Source: Prinsepia uniflora (lineage: Eukaryota > Streptophyta > Magnoliopsida > Rosales > Rosaceae). Taken from it: DNA of 64,000 nt. The DNA lies in contig CM064873.1 of the NCBI GenBank assembly GCA_032719365.1, positions 32,217,742-32,281,741 of the forward strand. Direction: 5' to 3'. The notes beneath the pieces are model-generated. The model had not been told where the DNA came from and searched no databases. It saw only the letters and a list, made by a program, of their open reading frames with translations. Both the position numbers and the translations under genes were made by a program. Below, in pieces: positions 48,994 through 60,303 of this stretch; the first letter of the stretch is position 1, and every line of letters starts with the position of its first letter.

Positions 48994-51662
48994 TGACAGG
49001 ACCAGTTCCATGAGGGACATTGATAACCGTGCCGAGTTCTGCTCCCGTCTAACAAGTCAACTAAAGTTCCAAAACTACCCTCAATACTTGCCAAACAAGG
49101 TATAACTGCACCTGTGCCCATTCATACCTCCGTCTCTTGATCAGCCTCGATCATCGCTCCACGACCTAGAGGGTTAACAAAATATCAAAGGTGTGAGTGG
49201 ACAAAAATAAACATTTATAAATACATTTGAGGAAAATCAATCTTACCCTCCAGTTTCGCAAACATGCATATATGCATATAATAAAACATGAGTAATAGTA
49301 TGAAATCAATCAAGTATGAACAGTTGACCGATAAAATCAAAACATGTTTCGAAATTCCCATGGCCCACATTTCCCTGAAACTCATGTTCATCAAATTAGT
49401 TCGTGATATAAAATATCTGGACACAAATATCAATAAATCACAAATATAACCAATCCTCAATATCCAAGTAACTATCACGATATCAATGCTACGCGTGCAA
49501 ACTCGGGAGTCTCACATCCAAGTCTATCCCCAAGATCTACGAAGCCTGGGGCGATATCATCTCCAGGATCTACGAGGTCTGGAGGATATCATAATCTCAC
49601 ACTCCTGAGATTGAGCCTCCCTCGGAGCTACTCATCTCCAAGCAGTATATCATGACTACTCCAGGATCTACGACGTCAAGAGGAGACTATCAAATCACAG
49701 AGGATGGTATATGTGGAATAATCACCAAATCCAGTAATCTCATTTTTCAACCATTTATGTCTCAAATCAAATAAAAAACATTTCAACAGGGCATATGCCC
49801 GAGACATAGCTTTCATAAAGTAGGTTCCACAAAACCATCATAAAATAGTGTCCAAAATTCATTTCATAAGTCCAAAACCATCACTTCAATCACATATTCA
49901 CATTTGACTCCAAATCCAAGTCAAAATCATTATCCAATTGGGTCTCAAGCCCAAAATATCATTTTCACGCAAATTCGTAAAATCATCCGTAAATCGATAA
50001 TTAAATCCACAAAATCATTAAGTAATGATATCAAGCCATCATTCAAATAATTTCAACTCAAATCATAAGATAAAGCTTTTAAAACATTTATGCATGCATC
50101 ACATTTATAAAACCAAAGTCCACTCACACACCGTCCAAACTGCTCGCTTCCGAGCTGCACGTTTTTCCGTAATTTCTGGAAATCATAAAATTCCTGTTCA
50201 AAATCATTATCAAGGGTCACTAACACTTCCATTTAGCTCATATTAATTTCCCTTAATTTTTTGGGATTTAAATACGTATAAAACAAAACATAACACTTTT
50301 GACCTTTGAAATTATATCGAAACCGTGCCGGAGTGACTCGAAACCTGTGCCAAAATGTTCGTTACATCATGAGGATCAAACTTCATGTTGACCTTACCTT
50401 GGAATGATGCCCCACACGCCTTCACGAGCCGCCATAAGTGGTTGCGCGTGAAAGTCACTCGCCTGCTACAATGGTGCACAGTGTCACCACCTTCACCCAA
50501 TTCTCTGCAATTGGGCCCTGCAACCCGCGACATGACTCGGTTAGAAACCTAGCAATTTGACCTCATTTACAACAATTGAAATGTTCATTTGCAACATCTT
50601 GGGCATAATTAGGGATCCTTAATTTTAATTGCATAAACACTTACCTCAATCCTTCAATTAGAACTTAGAATTTCAAAGAATTGATGAACACTGTTCGTGT
50701 CAGGACCCGTCCTCAATCCCCCCGGGATTAACGAGGAACGCCCCTGATCCCGTAGTGTCAGACAATGGAAATTTCCAACCTTTGCCCTCTCTGGCAATCA
50801 GAATACGCCAGGATCCGGAGGAGGTATGTGATATCTCGGTCTCTGCTACAGTCCGCACCGTATCCAATGACAGGACTCATCCCAATCCCCCAGGGATTAG
50901 TGCGGGATGACCCTGCTCCCGTCTGACACGAAGTGTCAGACAAGGGATATTTCCGACCTTTGCCCTCCCGGGCTATCAGACTACGCCAGGATCCGGAGGA
51001 GGCATGTGATATCTCGGTCTCTGCTACAGTCCACATCCGATGTCAACCTGAAGGGCAGTCAAAACATTAAAAACTGTGAGTGGACAAAACAAAAGTTTAT
51101 AAAAACATTTCATAAGACATTTGTACCCTCCACTAAAAAGCATGCATGCATTCGAAAACCATTTATCCAAAACAAACCATATGTGGGACTAAGCCCAAAG
51201 CAGATATAAACCAAGGTCGAAAGGACCACAATGAAAACGATCATACGGGCCACTGCCCAAATCCATAAGGGACTCGGCCCCAAACCATAAAGAAACCAAG
51301 TACACGAGCCACGTCTCAAATCCTGTGCACACCTGTGCACACCACATATCATATATCATATATATATATATATAAGTCACACAACCAATCCTGTCACGGT
51401 ATCCAAAGCTACGCGCGTGCTACCCAGGTCTCAATTTGAGTCTTCTCAAAGTCAAGATCAATGTCCGCAGACCACTGACCCTACCCGAGGTAATAGTAAT
51501 CATAGCCTTCCTGAGAGTAAGGAACCCAACTGGGAGGTGACTCCACTCAGTCGGTGCTCCGTGACTACTCCGGGGTCCACCCTGGCCAACGACCCTCCCC
51601 GAAGGAGATAGTAGAACATGTAAAGGAAGGTAGATGAACATATATATACATAACATAAACAT

Positions 51663-51893
51663 TCATGTCCGGTTCCCCTGAACCGTCATGATCCATAATA
51701 TCCATAATCAGGTAACATGCCGGTTCTCATAAACCGTCATGTACCGTAATAACATAACCAGGTAACATGTCGGTTCCCATAAACCGTCATGTACCGTAAT
51801 AACCAACAAGGGTTCATGCCGGTTCCCATAAATCGTCATGAACCATGATACCATAACAAGGGTTCATGCCGGTTCCCATAAACCTTCATGAAC
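51663..51893. repeat. Array of five ~34-bp nested hairpins
   Basis: Each unit has CGGTT...AACCG inside an outer stem, GGTTCATG/CATGAACC in units 4 and 5 and GGTAACATG/CATGTACC in units 2 and 3. Related units occur at 54800-54940 and at 2693-2780. Confidence 0.85.
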
Positions 51894-52619
51894 CTGGGAA
51901 TCCATTTAAGGTTCCCTGACCTGACCTGAAATCAAAGCCGTAAAGTGACTGGGTCTCGTGCCCGAACATAGGACATCAGCTGGGCACCGTGCCCGGAATC
52001 TGAAGTCATATGCCCGAGACAAAACCAAATGGGTCTCATACCCGAGTTTATCCTTTTAAAATTCAGATCCAGTTCATTTAAATCAATACAGAGATACAGA
52101 CCCGTATAAGCACCGTATAAGGCCGAAACCTCGAAATACGTGCTTATACGTAACCACATACAAATGCACCCATGGCATTACAAACAAGCATTTAAAACAT
52201 ATAATAAACATTTATGCATGCACCAATTTAGAAAACAAGGTCCACTCACAGACCGTCCGAGCTGCCGTCTCGATTTGCGTGTCATACGGCTCCCCGAGCT
52301 GATCACCATCACCAGGACTCCCAAACCTATCCAAATTGTAATAGAAGGTCACTAACTACTTAATTAACCTCCCACTAAAGCCCCGTAATTTTCCTGTATT
52401 TTTAACTATTTTTAATCCCGAACCTAAACCTTCCGGTTCCCCGAAACATATCGAGCCGGTGTCTGATCGACACGAAACCAGTCCCAAAATGTTTGTTACA
52501 TTGAATATAAGATTTCCCGTGTTGAACACTTTCCCAAATTCCCTGCCACACGCCCTCACGAGCCGCCTGAAGCGGCTGCGCGTGGGCTTCACGCGCCAGC
52601 TACAGTACCTGCTGAAGTC

Positions 52620-52940
52620 ATCTGACAGCTGTCAGGTCTGACATGTCAGACTCTGACAGGTGCCACGTGTCATGCTCCCATTGGTCCACGTCACTGTGCT
52701 GTCAGTTCCACGTGGCAGTCTGACATGTGCCACATGTCATCACGGCACTGGTCCACGTCAGTGACACATGTCAACCCCTGATTGGGCCACGTCACTGACA
52801 TGTCAGTGCTGACTGTGCACTGACATGTGACACGTGTCGCACTCCTATTAGACCATCTTCTGACATGTCAGCTGACATTGTCAGATCTGACAATGCTGAC
52901 GTCATCCCTGACATGATGACGTCAGTAGGATGACGTCACC
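52620..52940. promoter_or_regulatory. Cluster of G-box, TGACGTCA and TGACA palindromes
   Basis: CACGTG at 52664, 52709 and 52831. TGACGTCA at 52897, 52917 and 52931. TGACATGTCA at 52639, 52796 and 52861. TGACAGCTGTCA at 52623. A perfect 20-bp palindrome at 52876-52895. The first two are known plant bZIP/bHLH core sites; binding here is inference. Confidence 0.7.
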
Positions 52941-54539
52941 TGTCATCTCTGTCCTCCCGCAGGTCGACCCGAATACCAGTAACCGGATCGCCGTGACCCG
53001 CGGCTTGACCCGGCCGGTTCTCCCAGTTCCGGCCACCAAAACACTCCCCGTTTGTCCCATTCTCTTCGTCTCAACCTAACCTACAGTCCTATGACCTTAA
53101 AATGGAAGAAAAACATCGAAAACCCGTACCTTCAATTCGGCCATGGCGGCCGTGACTTCTCCCGCCGTTCGTGGCTGTTCCAGGCCGTCCAACGCCTCGA
53201 AACCAATCTCATTCATCTCCTGGGATCCCTAGAAACCTTACCCAATTAATGGAATCGAGTAAAACCCATTAAAACCCAATTTCAAATTTTTGAAGTTTTC
53301 TTACCTCACGGGTTCGGCTCCTCCGCCGTGTCCTCCGTCGTCCGTCGCCGTGACTCGCCGTCCCAGCCTCTCTGTCCTTCCCTCCCGTCACTCACGGTCA
53401 CACCCAAGAAATGAATGGTGATGGGGTGTGTGTGTTTCGGTTTTTGAAAGAAAATGGAGAAAATGGGGTTATGGGGTTTCGGGTGGTAAGGAAACAAAGA
53501 AGAAGGGGGATGGCTGATCAGATGTGAGGGAGATGGGATGGAGGGTGTGGATTTAAGGATGAATTGAAATGGATGGCCAAGATTGAATGGTGGGTGGATT
53601 TGATTAAAAAATTAATTAAATAATATTATTTTATTATATAGATCCACATTTTGGGGGATTTAGCCAATAGGCCTTGTCACTCATCCATGGGACCCACTAA
53701 AATATCTGCCCAATCAGATTTCGCCAAATCGTCCCCGTCTCGAAGTTCGTGCATAGTGAAATCGAACTTCCGTGACCCATAACTCTCCCGTTCGAAGTTC
53801 GATTTCAGTGTGCCGCCTGCCTATGGATTCGTATCGTCCTTATCTACATAACGGTCTTCGGCCCTCGGCCATCGGACCTCCTGGTTAAAAAGTCAACATT
53901 TGACCTCCATTTAACCAAAATTACCAAAATGCCCCTAAACTTCTGAACGTCATAACTTCCTCCACAAACGTCGGAATTGGACGTGCCACCTCTCTATGAA
54001 CTCGTGACATCACGAACTACGTCACGGTCATCGGTCAAAGTCCGTTTAACTGCCCGATTGAAAAGTCAACGTTTTGCCACCACTAGGGGCAAAACGGTCA
54101 TTTCGCATCGTTCGTCCGATTTCGCCCAACTAATCACGGATTAGCCTCACTAATCGTGATTAGTCACTAATCTAATCTAGGAATTTGGGACGGGTCGTTA
54201 CATCCAACCTGAAGGGTATTGAAAACAGAAAGACTGTGAGTGGACAAAAAGTAATATTTCAGAAATACATTTTATACAAGACCTTTATACCCTTCACTAA
54301 AAAGCCTGCATGCATAGTAAAACCATTTATCCAATCACATATGTTTAAACAACCATAATCATACAGGCTCCTGCCCAAACCATTTACAGAAAACCATAAC
54401 ATAGTAAACATATGTGGGATCTCAGCCCAAATCCATTTATCATCATAAAACACAATTTCCCAAACCAATTGAAATCATGTTATCCATTATATTTCATATC
54501 ACGGAACCTGGCACTGTAATTTAGAGCTACGTGCGTGCT

Positions 54540-55200
54540 AACCGGGGTCTCAAACTCAAGTCTCTCTAGGGTCCACCCAGGTCAATGTCCGTAGATCAAT
54601 GACCCTCCCTGGAGGTAACGAACCATGCCCTTCCTGAGAGTAAGGAACCTAACTGGGGGGCGACTCCACTCAGTCAGTGCTCTGTGACTACTTCGAGGTC
54701 CACCCAGGCCAACGACCCTCCCCGCAGGAGACAATCATATATAAAGGATGGCATATGAAAAACCTTTTGATATCATTCTTTAAACCTTTCAAGGATTCAT
54801 GCCCAGCCCTCATAAGCCGTCATGAACCATAAAATCCTTCCAAGGGTTCATGCCGGTTCCCATAAACCATAATGATCCATAAATCCTTTTCAAGGGTTCA
54901 TGCCAGTTCCCATAAACCGTCATGAACCATAAAAACCATCTGTGGGTCCCTGACCCCAAATCACCATCGTAACACATAACTGGGCCCTAGGCTCGAATCC
55001 ATATACAAACTGGACCTCCGACCCGATTCGTAAAACAACTAGGCCTCGTGCCCGATTTCGTAAATCAAATGGGTCTCATGCTTGATTCCATATTTCCAAA
55101 TCCGAAATCAATTTAAGAACCAATTGTGCCTCCGACCCGAGAACGTAACTAAAAGGACTTCGAGTCTGAGGGTTTCCAAAACAGATGGGTCTCGAACCCG
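54540..55200. repeat. Composite hairpin-unit arrays of the middle solo LTR
   Basis: Three successive types: GACTCC/GGGTCC units (54540-54740), GGTTCATGCCGGTT..AACCGTCATGAACC units (54800-54940) and GGGCC..GCCC / GACTTCGAGTC units (54970-55200). Confidence 0.7.
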
Positions 55201-56357
55201 AGTTGACCTTTTCAATTCGAAAACCATTTCATGAAATCATATCCAAAACCATAAGTAGGGAAAGTCAGTATAAAACTGAAAAACCTCGATTTACGTGCAA
55301 GCACGTAAATCTCCTCGAAAATCGTGAAACCATATAATTCACAACCATCCAATTCAACATCATAGAATCACATTCATAAACCATATAAAACATTTATGCA
55401 TGCATCACAGTTTAGAAAACAAGGTCCACTCACAGACAATCCTAAGCTGCCGCCTCGGTTTGAGTGCTGTAAGCCTCACCGGGTAAATTAATCATCGTCA
55501 CCAGGACTCCCAAACCTATCCAAATCATAATAGAAGGTTACTAATAGCCTCATTAACCTCTCATTGAAGTCCCATAATTTTCCCGACTTTCTAACTATTT
55601 TTAAAAGCCAACTTAAACCTTCGGACGTCCGAACTATATCGAAACGATGTCTGATTGACACGAAACCAGTCCCAAAATGTTCTTTACATCGAATAGATGA
55701 TTTGACGTGTTGAAAACATTCCCAAAGCGTGCCTCACGTGCCCCTAGAAGGGCACTGCGTGTGGGCTCACGCGCTTGTGAACAGTGTGTCGTCTTCAACC
55801 TTTGGGCCGGTTCGGTCCGTTTCCTGCAACTGGACCGGCGTGACCGGTCCGGGGTTCTATCCTCCTCATTTTGGTTAGTTTTCAATCCAATTCAATCCTA
55901 AAAATCCTATTTTCTCATTTCCTATCCATTCCAATCATCAAAACTAACTAAAACTCACCTAAAACCCATGGTTCAACTTTGAACTCCACAACCATTTTTC
56001 CCAGTTCAACCCCCAGGCTTCCTCAGCCTTAAAACTTCCTCAAAATCATCTTAATAGCTTCCTAATGACCCCCTAAGCTCATCCTAATCATCTAAAATCA
56101 ACCATATCGTGTAAAATCAAAATAAAAATGGAAAATGGTTAAACCGAGTACCTCTCGGGTTTCTTGCCTCCACCGTCCACAGCAGCGCCGTCCTGGCCGA
56201 CCACCATCATCCATAGGTCCTCTCTGCCTTCCCTTAGCCTCAGTCATGGTCGAATGGGAAGGGTTTGATTGGTTTGGGTTCAAGGTGGATCGGTTTGGGT
56301 ATGTTTGGATGAATGGAACAATGAAGATGATTGATGCATGTATGTGGGAAGGTGCGC

Positions 56358-56389
56358 AATGGATGGGTGACACTTGTCACTCATCCATT
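56358..56389. repeat. Conserved U3 palindrome, 15-bp arms
   Basis: AATGGATGGGTGACA, CT, TGTCACTCATCCATT, one mismatch. Equivalent sites: 17956-17983, 60596-60621 and 12430-12455. Confidence 0.85.
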
Positions 56390-56704
56390 GGGCATCCTTA
56401 AAATATCTGGGCCCACTAACTGCCAAAAGTTAAGTCGTTTCGTAAAACGTGCAATAATTCCCTTGAACTTCCTTGAACCGTAACTTCACCGTCGAACGTC
56501 CGAATTCGACGTGCAACCTATCTACGGATTCGTATCGTCCCGATCTATGTAACGGTCCTCGGCCCTCGGCCATCAGACCTCCCAGGCCAAAAGTCAACAT
56601 TTCGCCCCTTTTTACCATAATTACCAAAGTACCCTTGAACTTCTGAACGTCATAACTTCTTCCTCGAATGTCGGAATTGAACGTGCCACCTGTCTATGAA
56701 CTCG

Positions 56705-56724
56705 TGACGTCACGAACTACGTCA
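56705..56724 (-). promoter_or_regulatory. as-1-like element in LTR U3
   Basis: The minus strand reads TGACG, seven bases TAGTTCG, TGACG, the spacing of the known plant as-1 element bound by TGA bZIP factors. One copy also forms TGACGTCA. Decayed forms occur at the same place in other LTRs. Confidence 0.6.
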
Positions 56725-57805
56725 CAGTCATCGGTCAAAGTCCATTTGACAGCCAGAATGAAAAGTCAACTTTTTACCCACGCCCAAGGGCAAAACGGTC
56801 ATTTTGCATCGTTCATCCAATTTCACCCAACTAATCACCGATTAACCTCACTAATCGTGATTAGTCACTAATCTAATCCCGGATTTCGGGACGGGTCGTT
56901 ACAGTTTGTCCTTTGAATTCCTTCAATCCCATCTATTTTCTTTAAATTAATTCATCAGAAAGCTTCGTGGGATCCTTCTAAATCTGTTTTCGATCTTAAT
57001 TCCATCGTTCAATCCCTCTAATTACACAACCCAACCTTCGAATTTCTCCACTCCCGCCATGTCCGTTCTAAGCCAAAAGGACACCAATTCTCTTTGTTCT
57101 TGAGGTGATCTTGATCGAGACAGTCCCAGAAGGCTCAAACTAATCTCAATTTGAAGCATCACGACCTACAAATTCAAATTCGTTTTTTGGAGAATTTGAA
57201 TTCCTACGGGTTTCAGGTTTAGGAGTTTCCTTCTCATTCCTCCCCTATTTTTTCACGATTTTATACTCTGTTTCTTCCCCTTCGATCTCTCAATTTCATC
57301 ATCTCTTAATTCCTCCCAATTGATCGATCATGAATTATGGTTCCTACCTCTATGTTTCTCCTAGTTCAATCCATGGTTTGTGCTTATCACTGTTGATAAG
57401 CCTGATCAATATTCCCCCAAAATGCCACCAATCTCTCACTTATGGTGACATGTGTCACCATGTTATGAATTCTCAGTCAAATCAGCAAGGGACATGTGTC
57501 CTAATACCACAGATCCTTTGCTGAGTCATCCAAACAAGCAAAAGACCATTTTGCCTCTTCTTTGTATAATTACCAAATTGCCCCTCACCTTTTTAGACCC
57601 GTAACCTTTCCATCCGAACTTTGATTTCAGCATGACGCCTGTCTATGAACTCAGCGTCTCACGACCTACGCGACGGTCTCCACAGAAAGTCCAAAATGTG
57701 TCCCGATTAAAAAGTCAAGTTTTGACCCTATAATACAGGGTAAAATCGTCATTTCCTTTCTAAAATTTTTCAATTTTTCCTTTTTCGACTTTTTGGGTCG
57801 TCACA

Positions 57806-58508
57806 TCCGCGACCCTCGACGACGACGGGTCCACCCTGCCCGCTAGTCGTCTCTGCTCTCCCAGGCTCCACCCCGCCTCTCACCGTCGCACCCACTAGAC
57901 AGAGCTCCAGAACCCAAACCAGTTTTTAAGCAAGTCAAAACATTGCCAAACACTGCGTTTTGCATTTAATATTCACTTCTTTTTTTCTTTTTTTGTGAAA
58001 TCCTGGTTTTTGTTTTCCTTTTTTAATTTCCTATTTAACCTTTTTGTTTACAATTTCAAATAATAAGTAAAATATATTTTAGTAATTTATGTTTTATTTT
58101 AGACTATATATTTTAATTTAGAGCATATGTTTGATTTAGAATACATGTTTAATGTGAAAAATGGCTTAACTCGCATATTTAGAATATATGTTAATATGTT
58201 TTAATTTGGAATATATGTTTCAATTTAGAACATACTAGCAGGGTCACCCGCGCGATGCTGCGGGCTTGTAAAATGGTTGGTGTACATTCTAGTACAATAA
58301 AAAAAATACAGAGAAATAACTTACTTTTGGAATATCAATATCAATATCAAATTCCAAAAAAATTGAAGCTATGATCGACATACAAATCTTTGAATATGAA
58401 CATGAAATGAAGCTCGCCGAGCTTGATCATTGTCAATCAATAATTATCTACACATGACTTCAATTGAACTTGATTATCATTATGCAAAATGATGGATGAA
58501 TAACTTAC
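57806..58508. other. Unassigned region right of the nested solo LTRs
   Basis: Continuation of 48534-48993. GC-rich to about 57950, then AT-rich. A small GC hairpin ACCCGCGCGATGCTGCGGGC lies at about 58246-58266 with AT-rich flanks, a look common at the edges of plant DNA transposons, but no superfamily is assigned. Confidence 0.4.
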
Positions 58509-58693
58509 TTTTGAAAAGCACGTTGAAAAGCACATTCAAAGGACTTGGCATAAGATTTGCCATTGGTTTATTTCCAGCTGAAGCTCTTACAGCTTGAAGC
58601 ATAAACTTTCCTTTTGGAATTATGTTCATGTGCATCAAGAAGATTGCTAAACTACACTGCTTGCTCTTATCCAATTCCAATGACAGAGCTTTC
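58509..58693 (-). pseudogene. Possible captured exon
   Basis: A 185-bp segment on the minus strand is open in one frame, with an acceptor-like AACACAG before it and a donor-like AAAAGTAAGT after it. It reads KALSLELDKSKQCSLAIF and, later, LQAVRASAGNK. No family recognised. No neighbouring exon was found, so a gene fragment carried by a transposon is the simplest reading, if it is coding at all. Confidence 0.3.
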
Positions 58694-58864
58694 CTGTGTT
58701 AAAATGTTTCAATAGAACAAATCATATACATATTACGAAAATATGGTTTCATACACAATTACAATAGCTGTATTGCAACAGGTTGAGATACGACAAATTA
58801 TTTTATCCTTGTTCAGATACTCATTGCAGAAATATATGCAGAAGCTGGTATTCAGAACTAAATA

Positions 58865-60303
58865 TGTCACGACCCATCCTAATCCCCCCGGGATTAACAT
58901 GGGATGTGTCATGATCCCGTCTGACACGAAGTGTCAGACAATGGATAATCCAAACCTTCAGCCTGACCAGCTTCCAGAGCGCGCCATGATCCGGTGGAGG
59001 AGTGTGATGTCTCGGTCTCAACTACAGTCCGCATCCGTGATCAACCTAAAGGGCATTTAAAACACCAAAAGCTATGAGTGGACAAAAAACAATAAGTTCA
59101 TAAAAACACATTTCATAAACACATTTATGCCCTTCACTAAAAAGTATGAATGCATTCGAAAACCATTTATCAAACCACATATTCAAATAACCATTATTAG
59201 GGTCTCGGCCCCAAGTTCCGTAAATTCAAGTCATACGGGCCCCTGCCCAAAACCATTTACACAAATCCATAATTCATTTCAACCATATGTGGGAACTCAA
59301 CCCAAAATCGTAAATCCCAGTATGTGGGTCATCGCCCAAATCCATTTACTATTCACAAAACATCATTTCACAAATCCAAGAAATCATGTTTACCATATAT
59401 CATATTACCAATCCTGTCACGATTTCCAAAGCTACGCGCGTGCTACCCGGGATCTCAAATCCCAAATCTCCCTAGGGTCCATCCAGGTCAATGTCCACAG
59501 ATCAATGACCCTCCCTGAGGTTATAATCCATATAAGCTTTTCTGAGAGTAAGGTACCCCACGGGGGCGACTCCACTCAGTTAGTGCTCTGTGACTACTCC
59601 GGGGTACACCCAGACCAACGACCCTTCTCAAAGAAGACAATCCATAAATAAAGGATGGTATATGAAAACCATTTATTAATCATTCTTAAAACTTTTCTAA
59701 CCTTTCAAAGGGTTCATGCTCGGTCCCCATAAACCGTCATGAAACCAGAAAATCATGTTTACCAATTCCAAATCCATTTAGGGTCTCCGAACCCGAAATC
59801 ACCTTTATAAACCATAAATGGGACTCATGCCTAATATCATAACCAACTGGGCCTCAAGCCCGACCACGTAAACCAACTGGGCCTCAAACCCGATTTCGTA
59901 AACCAACTGGGTCTCAAGGCCGATTCGTAAGCCAACTGGGCCTCGAGCCCGATTCGTAAACCAACTGGGCCTCACGCCCGATTTCTTAAACCAACTGGGC
60001 CTCCAACCCGATGCCTTATTAAATCAAATGGACTCCAAGTCTGAAAGTTCGTAAATCAAATGGGTCTCATGCCCGATTCCATATTTTCAAATCCGAAATC
60101 AATTCACAAACTAATTGGGCCTCTAACTCGATAACGTAACTAAATGGACTTCAAGTCCGGGGGTTTCCAAAATAAATGGGTTTCCAAAACCATTTCATTA
60201 AACTAATACCAAAACTATAAGCACGAATAACCACGACGTAAATCCATAGACCGCGATATACGTGCAAATACGTAAATCACCTCGAAATACGTGTAATCAT
60301 GTA
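58865..60303 (-). mobile_element. LTR, 3' half (minus orientation)
   Basis: Left terminus TGTCACGACCC; arm CTATGAGTGGAC at 59072-59083; arrays at 59450-59650 and 59770-60180. Broken at 60303 by a plus LTR; its U3 half must lie right of the window. Confidence 0.85.
59770..60180. repeat. Array of ~28-bp GGGCCTC..GCCCGA hairpin units
   Basis: About a dozen units of the form AACTGGGCCTCAAGCCCGAT. Single units are GGACTTCAAGTCC or GGGTCTCATGCCC variants. Confidence 0.85.

Larger units (their letters stand above)
50868..54202 (-). mobile_element. Inner solo LTR (level 3), target duplication TCCAA
   Basis: Left terminus TGACAGGACTC, right terminus GGGACGGGTCGTTACA, 3,335 bp, flanked by TCCAA at 50863-50867 and 54203-54207. 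Arms CTGTGAGTGGAC (51074) and GTCCACTCACAG (52240). Contains the hairpin array at 51663-51893 and a palindrome cluster at 52620-52940 not present in the other LTRs. Confidence 0.95.
50698..56903 (-). mobile_element. Middle solo LTR (level 2), target duplication GTTCG/GTTTG
   Basis: Left terminus TGTCAGGACCCG, right terminus GGGACGGGTCGTTACA. Flanks GTTCG (50693-50697) and GTTTG (56904-56908) differ by one base. Net length about 2.87 kb once the inner LTR is removed. Arms CTGTGAGTGGAC (54234) and GTCCACTCACAG (55424); stem GAAGGGTAT/ATACCCTTC; 32-bp palindrome at 56358-56389; as-1-like site at 56705-56724. Confidence 0.92.
48994..57805 (-). mobile_element. Outer solo LTR (level 1) with target duplication TCCGC
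   Basis: Left terminus TGACAGGACC, right terminus TTGGGTCGTCACA, flanked by TCCGC at 48989-48993 and 57806-57810. It is interrupted at 50697/56904 by a second solo LTR. Matched arms GTGTGAGTGGAC (49191-49202) and GTCCACTCACAC (50118-50129). Confidence 0.92.

Noticed and set aside
48504..49013. 169-codon frame as a gene
   Set aside because: It starts in a hairpin repeat and runs across the LTR boundary at 48994, so it cannot be an inherited coding unit.
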